64,000 nucleotides of DNA from CAYSSG01 sp964433635 (lineage in GTDB: Bacteria > Atribacterota > Phoenicimicrobiia > Phoenicimicrobiales > Stramentimicrobiaceae). The position numbers were made by a program, and so were the translations under genes. Below the pieces are notes generated by a model. It was given only the letters and a program-made list of their open reading frames with translations. It had not been told where the DNA came from and searched no databases. Location: contig CAYSSG010000007.1 in the NCBI GenBank assembly GCA_964433635.1, forward strand, positions 1 to 64,000, given 5' to 3'. Shown here one piece after another: positions 17,950 to 26,203 of the stretch. Numbering within the stretch: position 1 is the first letter of the stretch; each line of letters begins with the position of its first letter.

Positions 17950-18348
17950 TTGAAAAATAGGAAAATACACCCCTCATACCAGAGAATTAAAGTATTGGAG
18001 TATTTAAACAAAAACCAATGCCATCCTACTGTGGATCAGGTATATAAAGATCTGCAAAGTGAAATTCCCACGATATCCAAATCGACTGTTTATAACACTT
18101 TGAACCTATTTATTGAAGCAGGACTGATAAGGGCATTGAATATTGAAGACAATGAAATCCGCTATGACATTATAACCAAAAACCACGGACACTTTAAGTG
18201 TGGAAAATGTGGAAGGATATTTAATTTCAGCATTGATCTTAACAATTTCATCGCGGAAGAATTAACCGGTTTTGAAATTAGTGATAAGAACGTATATTTT
18301 AAAGGTATCTGTCCAGGATGCCTTTCAAATAGAGATAACAATGAATAA
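17950..18348 (+). CDS. perR: Fur-family regulator, PerR-like
   Basis: About 132 residues: an N-terminal winged helix (QRIKVLEYL, HPTVDQVYKDL, STVYNTLNLFIEAGLI) and a dimerisation domain with His79 and His81 next to Cys84-x2-Cys87 (HGHFKCGKC) and a second Cys121-x2-Cys124 pair, the structural zinc site. PerR proteins use bound Fe(II) to sense peroxide by histidine oxidation and then release genes such as katG. The next gene, 24 bp downstream, is katG, and a Per box overlaps the upstream promoter. The start is uncertain. TTG 17950 is the only usual codon, but family-like residues (FKELSDIL) are encoded upstream in the open frame, and AGAAGGA at 17904-17910 would suit a non-standard start near 17920. 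Confidence 0.85.
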   Translation: MKNRKIHPSYQRIKVLEYLNKNQCHPTVDQVYKDLQSEIPTISKSTVYNTLNLFIEAGLIRALNIEDNEIRYDIITKNHGHFKCGKCGRIFNFSIDLNNFIAEELTGFEISDKNVYFKGICPGCLSNRDNNE

Positions 18349-18371
18349 AAAATCTGAAAGGAGAGAATAAT

Positions 18372-20567
18372 ATGAATGAGATAAGTAAATGTCCGGTAAC
18401 TGGAATGACTCGAAATGCCATGACAGGTGGCGGTACTTCCAACAAAGACTGGTGGCCAAACCAGTTGAACCTCAAGATTCTTCATCAGCACTCGCAGCTG
18501 AGCAATCCGATGGGAGAGGGTTTCAATTATGCTGAAGAATTCAAAAAGCTCGATCTGAAAGCTGTAAAGAAGGATCTCTATGCTTTGATGAATGATTCTC
18601 AGGATTGGTGGCCTGCTGATTTCGGCCATTATGGCCCTCTTTTTATTCGTATGGCCTGGCACAGTGCAGGCACCTACCGGATGGGTGACGGCCGTGGTGG
18701 TGCAGGATCTGGCTCTCAAAGGTTAGCCCCGCTCAGCAGCTGGCCGGATAATGTCAATCTGGATAAAGCACGCCGTTTACTCTGGCCGATTAAACAGAAA
18801 TATGGGAAGAGGATCTCCTGGGCTGATCTCATGATCCTGACTGGAAACTGTGCTTTAGAGTCTATGGGACTAAAGACGTTTGGTTTTGCCGGAGGTCGCG
18901 AAGATGTCTGGGAGCCGGAGGAGGATATCTATTGGGGTTCAGAAACTGAGTGGCTTGGTGACAAGCGTTATTCCGGCGACAGAGACTTAGAGAATCCCCT
19001 TGCCGCTGTGCAGATGGGTTTAATCTATGTGAATCCGGAAGGACCAAACGGCAACCCGGATCCGGTTGCTTCCGGTCGTGATGTTCGGGAGACTTTTGCC
19101 CGTATGGCTATGAATGACGAAGAAACCGTTGCACTTATTGCCGGCGGTCATACCTTTGGTAAATGCCACGGTGCCGGACCTGCTTCCCATGTGGGACCGG
19201 AACCGGAAGCAGCTCCGATCGAAGAACAGGGCCTGGGCTGGAAGAGCAGCTTTGGCAGCGGTAAAGGTGGCCATACGATCAGCAGCGGTCTTGAAGGTGC
19301 CTGGAAACCAAAACCGACCAGATGGGATATGGGTTATCTGAAGGTACTGTTTAAATATGAATGGGAGTTAATCAAGAGCCCGGCAGGTGCGCACCAGTGG
19401 CTGGCTAAGAATGTGGATGAAGAGGATATGGTGGTCGATGCCCATGATCCTTCGAAGAAACATCGGCCGATGATGACCACGGCAGACATGTCACTTCGCT
19501 ATGACTCCAAATACGAGCCAATTGCACGGCACTACCTGCAGAATCCGGAGGAATTTGAGGATGCCTTTGCCCGAGCCTGGTTCAAATTGACCCATCGTGA
19601 TATGGGTCCCCGCTCTCGCTATCTTGGTCCGGAAGTTCCTGAAGAAGAGCTGATCTGGCAGGATCCGGTACCGGCAGTTGATTATGCATTGATTGATGAA
19701 AAGGACATTGCAGCACTCAAAGGCAAGATTAATAACTCTGGCTTGTCTGTTTCCCAACTGGTCTCAACTGCCTGGGCTTCAGCATCCACTTTTCGTGGTT
19801 CGGACAAGCGTGGTGGTGCAAACGGAGCGCGAATAAGGCTTGCTCCCCAGAAAGATTGGGAAGTGAATCAATCCGCACAGTTGGGAAAAATTCTTCAGGT
19901 GCTGGAAAGAATCCAAAAGGATTTCAACAGCACTCAGTCCGGAGGGAAGAAGGTATCACTTGCAGACCTGATTGTCCTGGGCGGATGCGTCGGTATAGAG
20001 CAGTCTGCAAAGAATGCCGGTTATGATATAACTGTTCCTTTTTCCCCTGGTCGAACAGATGCAACACAAGAGCAGACTGATGTGCAGTCATTTGAGGTAC
20101 TGGAACCAGTTGCTGACGGATTCCGTAACTACCTGAAAGCGAAATATTCAGTACCCGCAGAGGAGATGTTAATTGATCGTGCACAACTTCTGACCTTGAC
20201 CGCACCTGAAATGACCGTTCTCCTTGGCGGTATGCGGGTCTTGAATGCCAATTATGGACAGTCCAGGCACGGTGTCTTTACCAGGAGGCCGGAGACGCTC
20301 AGCAATGACTTCTTCGTAAATCTGCTCGATATGGGGACCGCCTGGAAGCCGAAGGATAAAGACAGTTATCTGTTTGAGGGTCGTGATCGGAAGACAGGCG
20401 AACTCAAGTGGACCGGTACCCGTGTTGATCTTATCTTCGGTTCAAATTCCCAGCTCCGGGCTATTGCGGAAGTGTATGCCAGTGAAGATGCCAAAGAGAA
20501 GTTTTTGCGTGATTTCATATCAGCCTGGAATAAGGTGATGAATGCCGATCGTTTTGATCTTGTCTGA
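18372..20567 (+). CDS. katG: Catalase-peroxidase KatG
   Basis: A 731-residue heme enzyme that disproportionates hydrogen peroxide and has broad peroxidase activity. Distal-side Arg93, Trp96 and His97 (RMAWHSAGTYR), proximal heme ligand His260 (GGHTFGK), and Tyr219 and Met245 are present; Trp96-Tyr219-Met245 form the crosslinked adduct needed for catalase activity. The heme-free C-terminal duplicate domain (about 420-731) is complete. Cytoplasmic, no signal peptide. A strong AAGGAGAG precedes the ATG, 24 bp after the PerR-like gene, so the two form a peroxide-response operon. To the eye the gene is richer in G and C than its neighbours, which would fit acquisition by transfer. An aerotolerance function is likely. 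Confidence 0.98.
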   Translation: MNEISKCPVTGMTRNAMTGGGTSNKDWWPNQLNLKILHQHSQLSNPMGEGFNYAEEFKKLDLKAVKKDLYALMNDSQDWWPADFGHYGPLFIRMAWHSAGTYRMGDGRGGAGSGSQRLAPLSSWPDNVNLDKARRLLWPIKQKYGKRISWADLMILTGNCALESMGLKTFGFAGGREDVWEPEEDIYWGSETEWLGDKRYSGDRDLENPLAAVQMGLIYVNPEGPNGNPDPVASGRDVRETFARMAMNDEETVALIAGGHTFGKCHGAGPASHVGPEPEAAPIEEQGLGWKSSFGSGKGGHTISSGLEGAWKPKPTRWDMGYLKVLFKYEWELIKSPAGAHQWLAKNVDEEDMVVDAHDPSKKHRPMMTTADMSLRYDSKYEPIARHYLQNPEEFEDAFARAWFKLTHRDMGPRSRYLGPEVPEEELIWQDPVPAVDYALIDEKDIAALKGKINNSGLSVSQLVSTAWASASTFRGSDKRGGANGARIRLAPQKDWEVNQSAQLGKILQVLERIQKDFNSTQSGGKKVSLADLIVLGGCVGIEQSAKNAGYDITVPFSPGRTDATQEQTDVQSFEVLEPVADGFRNYLKAKYSVPAEEMLIDRAQLLTLTAPEMTVLLGGMRVLNANYGQSRHGVFTRRPETLSNDFFVNLLDMGTAWKPKDKDSYLFEGRDRKTGELKWTGTRVDLIFGSNSQLRAIAEVYASEDAKEKFLRDFISAWNKVMNADRFDLV

Positions 20568-20613
20568 TCAAAGTGACCGCAAAATGACTTTGCGAAGCAA
20601 GGATTTATAATAA

Positions 20614-20739
20614 ATGAGGAAAACACAAAGACCGCAATGGCAAGGTGGGATCTATCATCTTATTGCTAAAAGACCTGGAATAAAAACAGAGATCATTCTC
20701 ATTCAGGTGTTTATCTATAGCACTAAGACTGTGCCTTAA
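20614..20739 (+). pseudogene. Remnant of a REP-associated tyrosine transposase (RAYT) N-terminus
   Basis: A 41-codon frame after katG opens with RPQWQGGIYHLIAKRPG, which resembles the conserved start of Y1_Tnp/RAYT proteins (GAVYHVINRGN type). After this the match is lost and a TAA ends it; the HUH and catalytic Tyr parts are absent. RAYTs mobilise short palindromic REP elements, and REP-like GGGGACA sequences are found nearby. It is best read as a decayed insertion beside the tRNA gene. Confidence 0.45.
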
Positions 20740-20837
20740 TGGCTATAGTAATATCTTTCATAGTATAGTAGAATAGTAAAACATCATGGATGGTCTGTAA
20801 TAGCATGATGGAATTTAAAGAATAAGAAGCAGTTTAT

Positions 20838-20913
20838 GGGGATATAGCTCAGTTGGGAGAGCGCTGCGTTCGCATCGCAGAGGCCAGGGGTTCGAATCCC
20901 CTTATCTCCACCA
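20838..20913 (+). tRNA. tRNA-Ala (anticodon CGC)
   Basis: A complete 76-nt cloverleaf. The acceptor stem GGGGATA/TATCTCC holds the G3-U70 pair that identifies alanine tRNAs. The D arm contains AGCTCAGTTGGGAGAGC. The anticodon stem CTGCG/CGCAG has the loop TTCGCAT, giving anticodon CGC for the GCG codon. The T arm is GGGG-TTCGAAT-CCCC, and CCA is encoded (20911-20913). The arm sequences are standard, and no intron or truncation is seen. Confidence 0.98.
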
Positions 20914-20981
20914 GAAATATAATAGGGTTAGATTCTCAACCTTAAATAATTTGAGATGAGGTCTGGCCCTTTCTCTTTTTT

Positions 20982-21015
20982 GTGTCAGGGGACAGGTACG
21001 TGACACACGTGACAC
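20982..21015. repeat. REP-like palindromic sequence
   Basis: GTGTCA (20982) is inverted as TGACAC at 21001 and again at 21010, around a GGGGACAGG core; CGTGACACAC occurs twice in tandem. A related GGGGACA/TGTCCCC hairpin occurs at 32.9 kb. These look like REP or MITE debris, consistent with the RAYT remnant 250 bp upstream. Confidence 0.4.
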
Positions 21016-21315
21016 ACAAGGGCACAGGCTTTTGTAAGGATCATTCTTCCGGTTTTAGTATCATATATTATAGTGACCGTGATTATGTCTTTATAATCTT
21101 CCGGAATAAATACGTTTATACAGTCATGTTGTCAATAAAGCTGATCAAATAATACCTATTGCCTGAAAAAATTTGATTGGTCAACTATGTGTTAAATGCT
21201 GGATGTTAACAGCTGGCTGGATTATAATGATGATACCGTTGGGTATCAGGTTCTTCTTTATCCAAAAAAGTTTAATGGAAGATCTTGCCGCAGGTACAGT
21301 AAAGGGAAAATAAGA
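21016..21315. other. Gap before the URO-D gene, possible minus-strand fragment
   Basis: On the minus strand (about 21138 down to 20997) a frame of about 44 codons without a start reads like protein (CINVFIPEDYKDIITVTII). It may be the tail of a decayed gene, but no family is recognised. On the plus strand the URO-D frame extends to 21196, yet those residues look non-coding. Confidence 0.25.
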
Positions 21316-22461
21316 ATGATTGAAAGAATGACATCAAGAGAACGTGTGTTAAAAGCGTTGAATCATCAAGTCACTGACCGTATCCCGATTGATTTTGGTG
21401 GTACGGCCAATACCAGTATTGTAAAAGAAGGTTATGACAGGCTAACAAAATATATTGGACTGGAACAAGGTAACATTGAATTCATTGACACAATGATGAG
21501 ATCTGTCAGGGTAGCCGAAGAAGTGCAAGAATACTTTGAAACAGATTTCAGAGGTGTTTTCCCGCCGAGATCTTTACCGATTAAATGGTTAAACAGTAAT
21601 ACTTATACTGACCAATGGGGTATTGAGTGGACAAAAAAGGAAGATATATTTTATTATGAACAGGCAAATTATCCACTAGCCGGTGACATAACGGCGCAGG
21701 ATGTATTGACATATCATTGGCCAAATCCGCATGAAATTGACATCAGTGATGATCTGCATAAAAGAGTAAAAAAAATGAGGGAAGAAACAGATAAAGCACT
21801 CATATTGGATTTACCTGCACCCATGATTCATACAACACAGTATTTACGCGGATTTGAAAATTGGTATATGGATTGTGCAAGTAATGTCAAACTGCTTGAG
21901 ATCTTATTTGATACAGTCCTGGAGATCAACATCTTTATTGCTGAAAAAATTCTGAAACAGGCTGCCCAAGATGCTGATATCATTAAAATGGCCGATGATA
22001 TCGGCATGCAGAATGGTTTGCAGGTATCACCTGATTTTTTCCGGAAATACATCAAGCCCAGATTTAAGAGATATACTGATTTAATTCGAAGATTTGCACC
22101 TGATACGATCATACATTTGCATAGCTGTGGAAGTATCGAAATGATTTTAAAAGACCTGATTGAGATTGGCATCAATGCCATTAATCCTGTACAGGTTTCT
22201 GCTAAGAATATGGATCCTAAAACTCTGAAGTCAAAGTACGGCAAAGATTTGAGTTTTTGGGGTGCGATTGATACCCAGAATGTATTGAATAGAATGAACG
22301 ATGACGAAGTTCGAGAAGAGGTAAGGAAAACAATCGATATTCTTGGTGCAAATGGCGGATATGTCTTAAGTGCCGTGCATAACATTCAGCCGGATGTTCC
22401 ACCGGAAAATATTGTAGCGATGTTAGAAGAGGGCAAGAATTATAAAGGCTTCAGGGATTGA
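21316..22461 (+). CDS. Uroporphyrinogen decarboxylase-like (URO-D/corrinoid methyltransferase superfamily) protein
   Basis: A 381-residue TIM-barrel protein beginning MTSRERVLKALNHQ.TDRIPIDFGG, the usual opening of the non-heme URO-D group. A His269-x-Cys271 pair (LHSCGS) matches the zinc-binding motif of MtaA-type methylcobamide methyltransferases rather than true HemE. MADDIGMQNGLQVSP near 225 and WGAIDTQNVL near 315 are also typical. Such proteins transfer methyl groups between corrinoid proteins and thiols, often in O-demethylation of methoxylated compounds. No corrinoid protein is adjacent; a GNAT protein and a reductive-dehalogenase-like Fe-S protein follow. I set the start at 21316; upstream residues in the open frame do not fit the family. 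Confidence 0.85.
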   Translation: MIERMTSRERVLKALNHQVTDRIPIDFGGTANTSIVKEGYDRLTKYIGLEQGNIEFIDTMMRSVRVAEEVQEYFETDFRGVFPPRSLPIKWLNSNTYTDQWGIEWTKKEDIFYYEQANYPLAGDITAQDVLTYHWPNPHEIDISDDLHKRVKKMREETDKALILDLPAPMIHTTQYLRGFENWYMDCASNVKLLEILFDTVLEINIFIAEKILKQAAQDADIIKMADDIGMQNGLQVSPDFFRKYIKPRFKRYTDLIRRFAPDTIIHLHSCGSIEMILKDLIEIGINAINPVQVSAKNMDPKTLKSKYGKDLSFWGAIDTQNVLNRMNDDEVREEVRKTIDILGANGGYVLSAVHNIQPDVPPENIVAMLEEGKNYKGFRD

Positions 22462-22525
22462 TGATATGCCTGAAAATGATGAAAAATGAATTAGAAATTC
22501 TAGAAGTTAGGGCAGGTTCACCTGA

Positions 22526-23554
22526 ATGATAATTAGAGATGCCACAGTAAATGATAACCTGAAAATGCTTGATATCCAAAAGCATGCTGCACAGATTGGA
22601 GAATTTGAAATAACGCTCATAAAAACCGATTTCAGGAGCAAATCGAATTTTTTCAGTGACGGTTTTTTCCTGGTAGCTGAAGATGAAAATACATCTGACA
22701 TCATCGGTTTTCTGGGAGTGGGAGTAGACCATTTCAAAGTCAAGGATAAAGCATACAAAGGGGCTTACCTTTACGATTTGAGAACGAATCCAAAATATAT
22801 GGGAAGCGTGGCAAAGTGGTTAAAAAGTATCACCGAAGAGACAGCAAGCAGGTTGAGAAAAATGGCCATCGATTTTTGTTTTGCCTCTGTAAAAGCAGAT
22901 AACCAACCATCTATGAAATTGCTGAAGCATTTCAACCTCACCCCGATATACAGCTATATAACTTATGCGGTTCCTGTTTTTAATAAGAAAATTGCTGAAG
23001 AGACAAAAATAGAAGTTGATTTTGATATGGTAGAATTGGAAGGTTTCTACAGTGAGATGAATCATGAAATTGATTTTTTACCAATTGGTTTAGAAAATAG
23101 TTTTTTAAAAATAATGGGAAATGAGCATAGATTAGTCAAATTCAGTTATAAGTCTGCCCAAATTATTGGCTGGGATACAAGGGATATAGCGGATATCGGC
23201 GTAACCAACCTGTCAGCAAAGTATAAAATTCTTATCAAAACATTATATGTTACCTCAAAAATCATTCCCTTTCTCAAAGCTCCCGTACTCCACAAAACAA
23301 TGAAAAGTTTTCGCATACTGAAATTTGATTATGAAGAAGAAGATGACTTCAAGATATTGCTAAAGACATTAAATGGTTATTGTTATCAGAACAACTTCTT
23401 TCTGGTCATTTTCTTTATTCCGAAAAATCAATCTTTCAATGAAAAATTATTAGGAAAAATAACATTCAAAACCGATTTAATCGTCGCTGCAAACGCAGTT
23501 ACAAACGTTGATTTTTCCAACCTTAAAAATTTTTTAGCGCTTCCCAGACTATAA
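22526..23554 (+). CDS. GNAT-family acetyltransferase with an extra C-terminal domain
   Basis: 342 residues. The first 150 form a GNAT fold: MIIRDATVNDN at the start, GFLGVGVDHF in the central strand, YLYDLRTNPKYMG at the acetyl-CoA region and VKADNQPSMKLLKHFNL near the end. The remaining 190 residues are not recognised; they could be a second, degenerate GNAT unit. The pyrophosphate loop departs from the usual RGxGxG/A, so catalysis should not be assumed. No clear Shine-Dalgarno sequence precedes the ATG. It lies between the URO-D-like gene and the Fe-S gene, probably in one transcript. Confidence 0.7.
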   Translation: MIIRDATVNDNLKMLDIQKHAAQIGEFEITLIKTDFRSKSNFFSDGFFLVAEDENTSDIIGFLGVGVDHFKVKDKAYKGAYLYDLRTNPKYMGSVAKWLKSITEETASRLRKMAIDFCFASVKADNQPSMKLLKHFNLTPIYSYITYAVPVFNKKIAEETKIEVDFDMVELEGFYSEMNHEIDFLPIGLENSFLKIMGNEHRLVKFSYKSAQIIGWDTRDIADIGVTNLSAKYKILIKTLYVTSKIIPFLKAPVLHKTMKSFRILKFDYEEEDDFKILLKTLNGYCYQNNFFLVIFFIPKNQSFNEKLLGKITFKTDLIVAANAVTNVDFSNLKNFLALPRL

Positions 23555-23679
23555 AGACGGGTTAAAAAAAACTGATCGGCTTGTGGAGAAGGAAGAGAAT
23601 GCAAACTTGAAGACATTAGAAAATGATTAACTGATTCTTGAAGAAATTTACATAAAATATTGATTGCAAGGATTTATCG

Positions 23680-24744
23680 ATGAAGAATAATGTTTATGAA
23701 ATTGATAAGAAGATTTATGGTAGATTTGATCAGAAAAATAGTATGTTTTTCCGTTATCTTTGGGATAAAAAGCTGAGAAGTTATCAGAATAATTTTGCAG
23801 AAGGTATGATTAAGAATATTAAATTAGATAAGGAAGGGTATACCCATTTCGATTATGCTTTTAGTAAAGCCTCCTGGACATTAGATAGCCGTTTCCCTTT
23901 TGCTTTTTCCTGGATAGGGGATACTTCTTCTGAAGAAGATTGGTATGGATATCGATTGAGAAAGATAAAGTATAAAATCAATGACCTTGTGGAATTTACT
24001 GCTAAAGTAAAAAAGGTAGCAAAAATATATGGCGCTTCTCTAGTTGGAATCACTGAGGTTAATCATCATTGGATTTATAAAACTTCGGCGAAGAGATTGA
24101 ATGGTCAGTATTTGGATTCTACTCCTCTCGATTTACCTCAGGGGATACACCGAGTGATAATGATGGCTATTGAGATGGATCCGTTAGGCTTATCGACCAC
24201 ACCTGCTTTAGCTGCAGCAGCTATAACAGGATTAGGTTATTCGAAAATGGCGTTTGTCATTTCCTGTTTGGGTGAATTTATTAGGAATTTGGGATACAAA
24301 GCTCTTCAATGTGCAAATGATACTGCACTCAGTGTTCCCATTGCGATCGATGCCGGACTGGGAGCGCTGGGGAGAAATGGTTTACTAATAACACCGGAAT
24401 ATGGTTCGAGAGTCAGGCTATGCAAAGTATTTACCGACTTACCCTTGAATATCGATGAGCCAAATTTTTCTTTTATTGAAAAGGTAAATTTTATTTGCCG
24501 AAATTGTTATAAATGTGCAGAAGCATGCGAGACTGATGCAATTTCTTTCCGTCAGAAACCAACATTGGTCGGGGATACAATCTCGAATAATTCAGGTATC
24601 AGAAAATATTATATAAATCCGGAAAAATGTTTTGATTTTTGGGTAGAGAATAATAGCGATTGTTCCAAGTGTATTACGGTATGTCCTTTTTCAAATATTA
24701 AAAATCATTTATCTCCTTCCGAATTTTGGAAAAGATCGGATTAG
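23680..24744 (+). CDS. Cytosolic reductive-dehalogenase-like double 4Fe-4S protein
   Basis: 354 residues resembling the catalytic subunit RdhA. ASLVGITEVNHHWIY near 113 and AIDAGLGALGRNGLLITPEYGSRVRL near 223-248 are RdhA/epoxyqueuosine-reductase cobalamin-pocket segments. Two Fe-S clusters are visible: Cys273, 276, 279, 283 and Cys317, 328, 331, 335, the latter in the CFDFW..DCSKCITVCPF form typical of RdhA. There is no twin-arginine signal and no rdhB anchor gene, so it is a soluble, non-respiratory type like those thought to dehalogenate or reduce substrates in the cytoplasm. The preceding URO-D-like gene hints at corrinoid chemistry. Epoxyqueuosine reductase itself is less likely, given the N-terminal 100 residues and the second cluster pattern. 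Confidence 0.75.
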   Translation: MKNNVYEIDKKIYGRFDQKNSMFFRYLWDKKLRSYQNNFAEGMIKNIKLDKEGYTHFDYAFSKASWTLDSRFPFAFSWIGDTSSEEDWYGYRLRKIKYKINDLVEFTAKVKKVAKIYGASLVGITEVNHHWIYKTSAKRLNGQYLDSTPLDLPQGIHRVIMMAIEMDPLGLSTTPALAAAAITGLGYSKMAFVISCLGEFIRNLGYKALQCANDTALSVPIAIDAGLGALGRNGLLITPEYGSRVRLCKVFTDLPLNIDEPNFSFIEKVNFICRNCYKCAEACETDAISFRQKPTLVGDTISNNSGIRKYYINPEKCFDFWVENNSDCSKCITVCPFSNIKNHLSPSEFWKRSD

Positions 24745-24942
24745 ATCATTACATTTTATATAAGATACTTTAAAAATATCAAATACCCCTTAAAATGATT
24801 TTATTCAGTATATTTCTACCTCTTTAATAATCAGTTGTTCAATAGTATCAATCCATTTTTTCCAAACAGATTTTATTTTAATGACATGATAGATCATTCT
24901 TGTAAATAACGGGAAAAAGAAAAAAATATAGTAGAAATTGTA

Positions 24943-24970
24943 TTGACATTTATATTATTTATTATAAAAT
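24943..24970 (+). promoter_or_regulatory. Promoter of the YheO-like regulator gene
   Basis: TTGACA (24943-24948), 16-nt spacer, TAAAAT (24965-24970) in a very AT-rich region, 62 bp before the regulator start. It is the likely entry point of the amino-acid utilisation cluster. Confidence 0.6.
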
Positions 24971-25031
24971 AATTGTAAGTATTAAAATTTTTTTGTAACT
25001 AAAAAATATTAATATATAAAGGTAAATTGTA

Positions 25032-25709
25032 ATGCCATCAAAAAAGGGGAAAATACACCCTATCATAAAAGGTCTTATTCCAATCGTAAAAACCATTGCT
25101 AAAATGTTTGGGAAAAATTGTGAAGTGGTGCTACATGATTTTAGTGGGCCTCAGAACTCTATTATCGCTATTGAGAATGGTCATGTCACCGGGAGAAAAA
25201 TTGGCGATCCCATAACTGATTTAGCATTGTCCTCCTGGCGGCAAGGTGGATTCGGGAATACAAGAGAAGATATGGTTATCAATTATAAAACCAGAACAAA
25301 AGATGGAAGAATCTTGAAATCTTCCAGTGTATTTATAAAAGACCAAAATAATAAAATAGTTGGATGTTTATGTATCAATTATGACCTGACAGGGCATATG
25401 ATGTTCGAGAAGACTATGGATGAGTTTTGCGCTATAAATGAATTAAATGAAGAAAAAGAAGAAACCTTTATTAAAGATGTTGATGAAATACTCGATAGTA
25501 TCATCAATAAGGCAATTGAAGAAATGCATAAGCCGGTCTCATTAATGCAAAAAGAAGATAATATGAAAGTAGTAGAAATCGTAGATGAGAAGGGTGGATT
25601 TATGATTAAAGGAGCTATTGATCAGCTTGCCCATAGATTAAATGTTTCTCGCTTTACGATTTATAATTATCTGGATGAAATCAAGATTAAAAAGAAAAAT
25701 CAAAAGTAA
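25032..25709 (+). CDS. YheO/DauR-like transcriptional regulator
   Basis: 225 residues: an N-terminal YheO-type PAS-like domain (about 10-120: VVLHDF, NSIIAIENGHVTGR, GCLCINYDL) and a C-terminal helix-turn-helix (about 185-222: GAIDQLAHRLNVSRFTIYNYLDEIK). DauR of Pseudomonas, in this family, controls D-arginine catabolism, and family members are often next to RidA and amino-acid enzymes, as here. It heads a plus-strand series of RidA, lyase, TRAP transporter, racemase and lyase genes and is probably their local regulator, sensing an amino acid or derived imine. Confidence 0.85.
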   Translation: MPSKKGKIHPIIKGLIPIVKTIAKMFGKNCEVVLHDFSGPQNSIIAIENGHVTGRKIGDPITDLALSSWRQGGFGNTREDMVINYKTRTKDGRILKSSSVFIKDQNNKIVGCLCINYDLTGHMMFEKTMDEFCAINELNEEKEETFIKDVDEILDSIINKAIEEMHKPVSLMQKEDNMKVVEIVDEKGGFMIKGAIDQLAHRLNVSRFTIYNYLDEIKIKKKNQK

Positions 25710-25777
25710 AATTCCTTATTAAAAAGACAATCTGATTTCTAGTTTGAGAAAATAACAAAATTTAAGGAGTTATAAAA

Positions 25778-26158
25778 ATGCACAAAGAAATTTTGATTAA
25801 TCAGGACAGTCCAAAAACCATTGGACCCTATTCTTCTGCTGTTAAAGTTGATCGATTGGTATTCCTTTCGGGTCAATTACCTATTGTTGCTCAAACAGGA
25901 GAAATTATTCAAGGTGGAATAATAGAGCAAGCAAAACAGTCGTTAAAGAATTTATTAGCTGCTTTAACACCTTATCAATTAGACGTAGAAAATGTGGTTA
26001 AGGTAACCATATTTTTGAAAGATCTGAAGCATTTTAATAGTGTAAATCAGATTTATGCAGACTATTTTAAGAGTGATTTTCCAGCACGTAGCTGTGTCCA
26101 AGTGGCAAAACTACCCAAAGATGCGGAAATTGAAATCGAAGCGATAGCCTATCAATAA
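25778..26158 (+). CDS. ridA: RidA family enamine/imine deaminase
   Basis: 126 residues, full length for the YjgF/YER057c/UK114 family. The catalytic Arg104 in the PARSCVQV motif and the GPYSSAVKVD and SGQLP segments are present. RidA trimers hydrolyse reactive 2-aminoacrylate and other enamines released by PLP enzymes. The gene directly precedes a PLP lyase that forms aminoacrylate as an intermediate, which makes detoxification of that product the natural role. AAGGAG lies ahead of the ATG. Confidence 0.93.
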   Translation: MHKEILINQDSPKTIGPYSSAVKVDRLVFLSGQLPIVAQTGEIIQGGIIEQAKQSLKNLLAALTPYQLDVENVVKVTIFLKDLKHFNSVNQIYADYFKSDFPARSCVQVAKLPKDAEIEIEAIAYQ

Positions 26159-26203
26159 ATTTTGACAATGAAGTCAAAAAAAATTCAAAAAGGAGAGAAT
26201 ATA

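Noticed and set aside
18162..18719. Long minus-strand ORF of 185 codons across the PerR/katG junction
   Set aside because: It is antisense to two clearly conserved genes and its translation resembles nothing.
21828..22385. Minus-strand ORF of 185 codons inside the URO-D-like gene
   Set aside because: Shadow frame of a conserved coding region.
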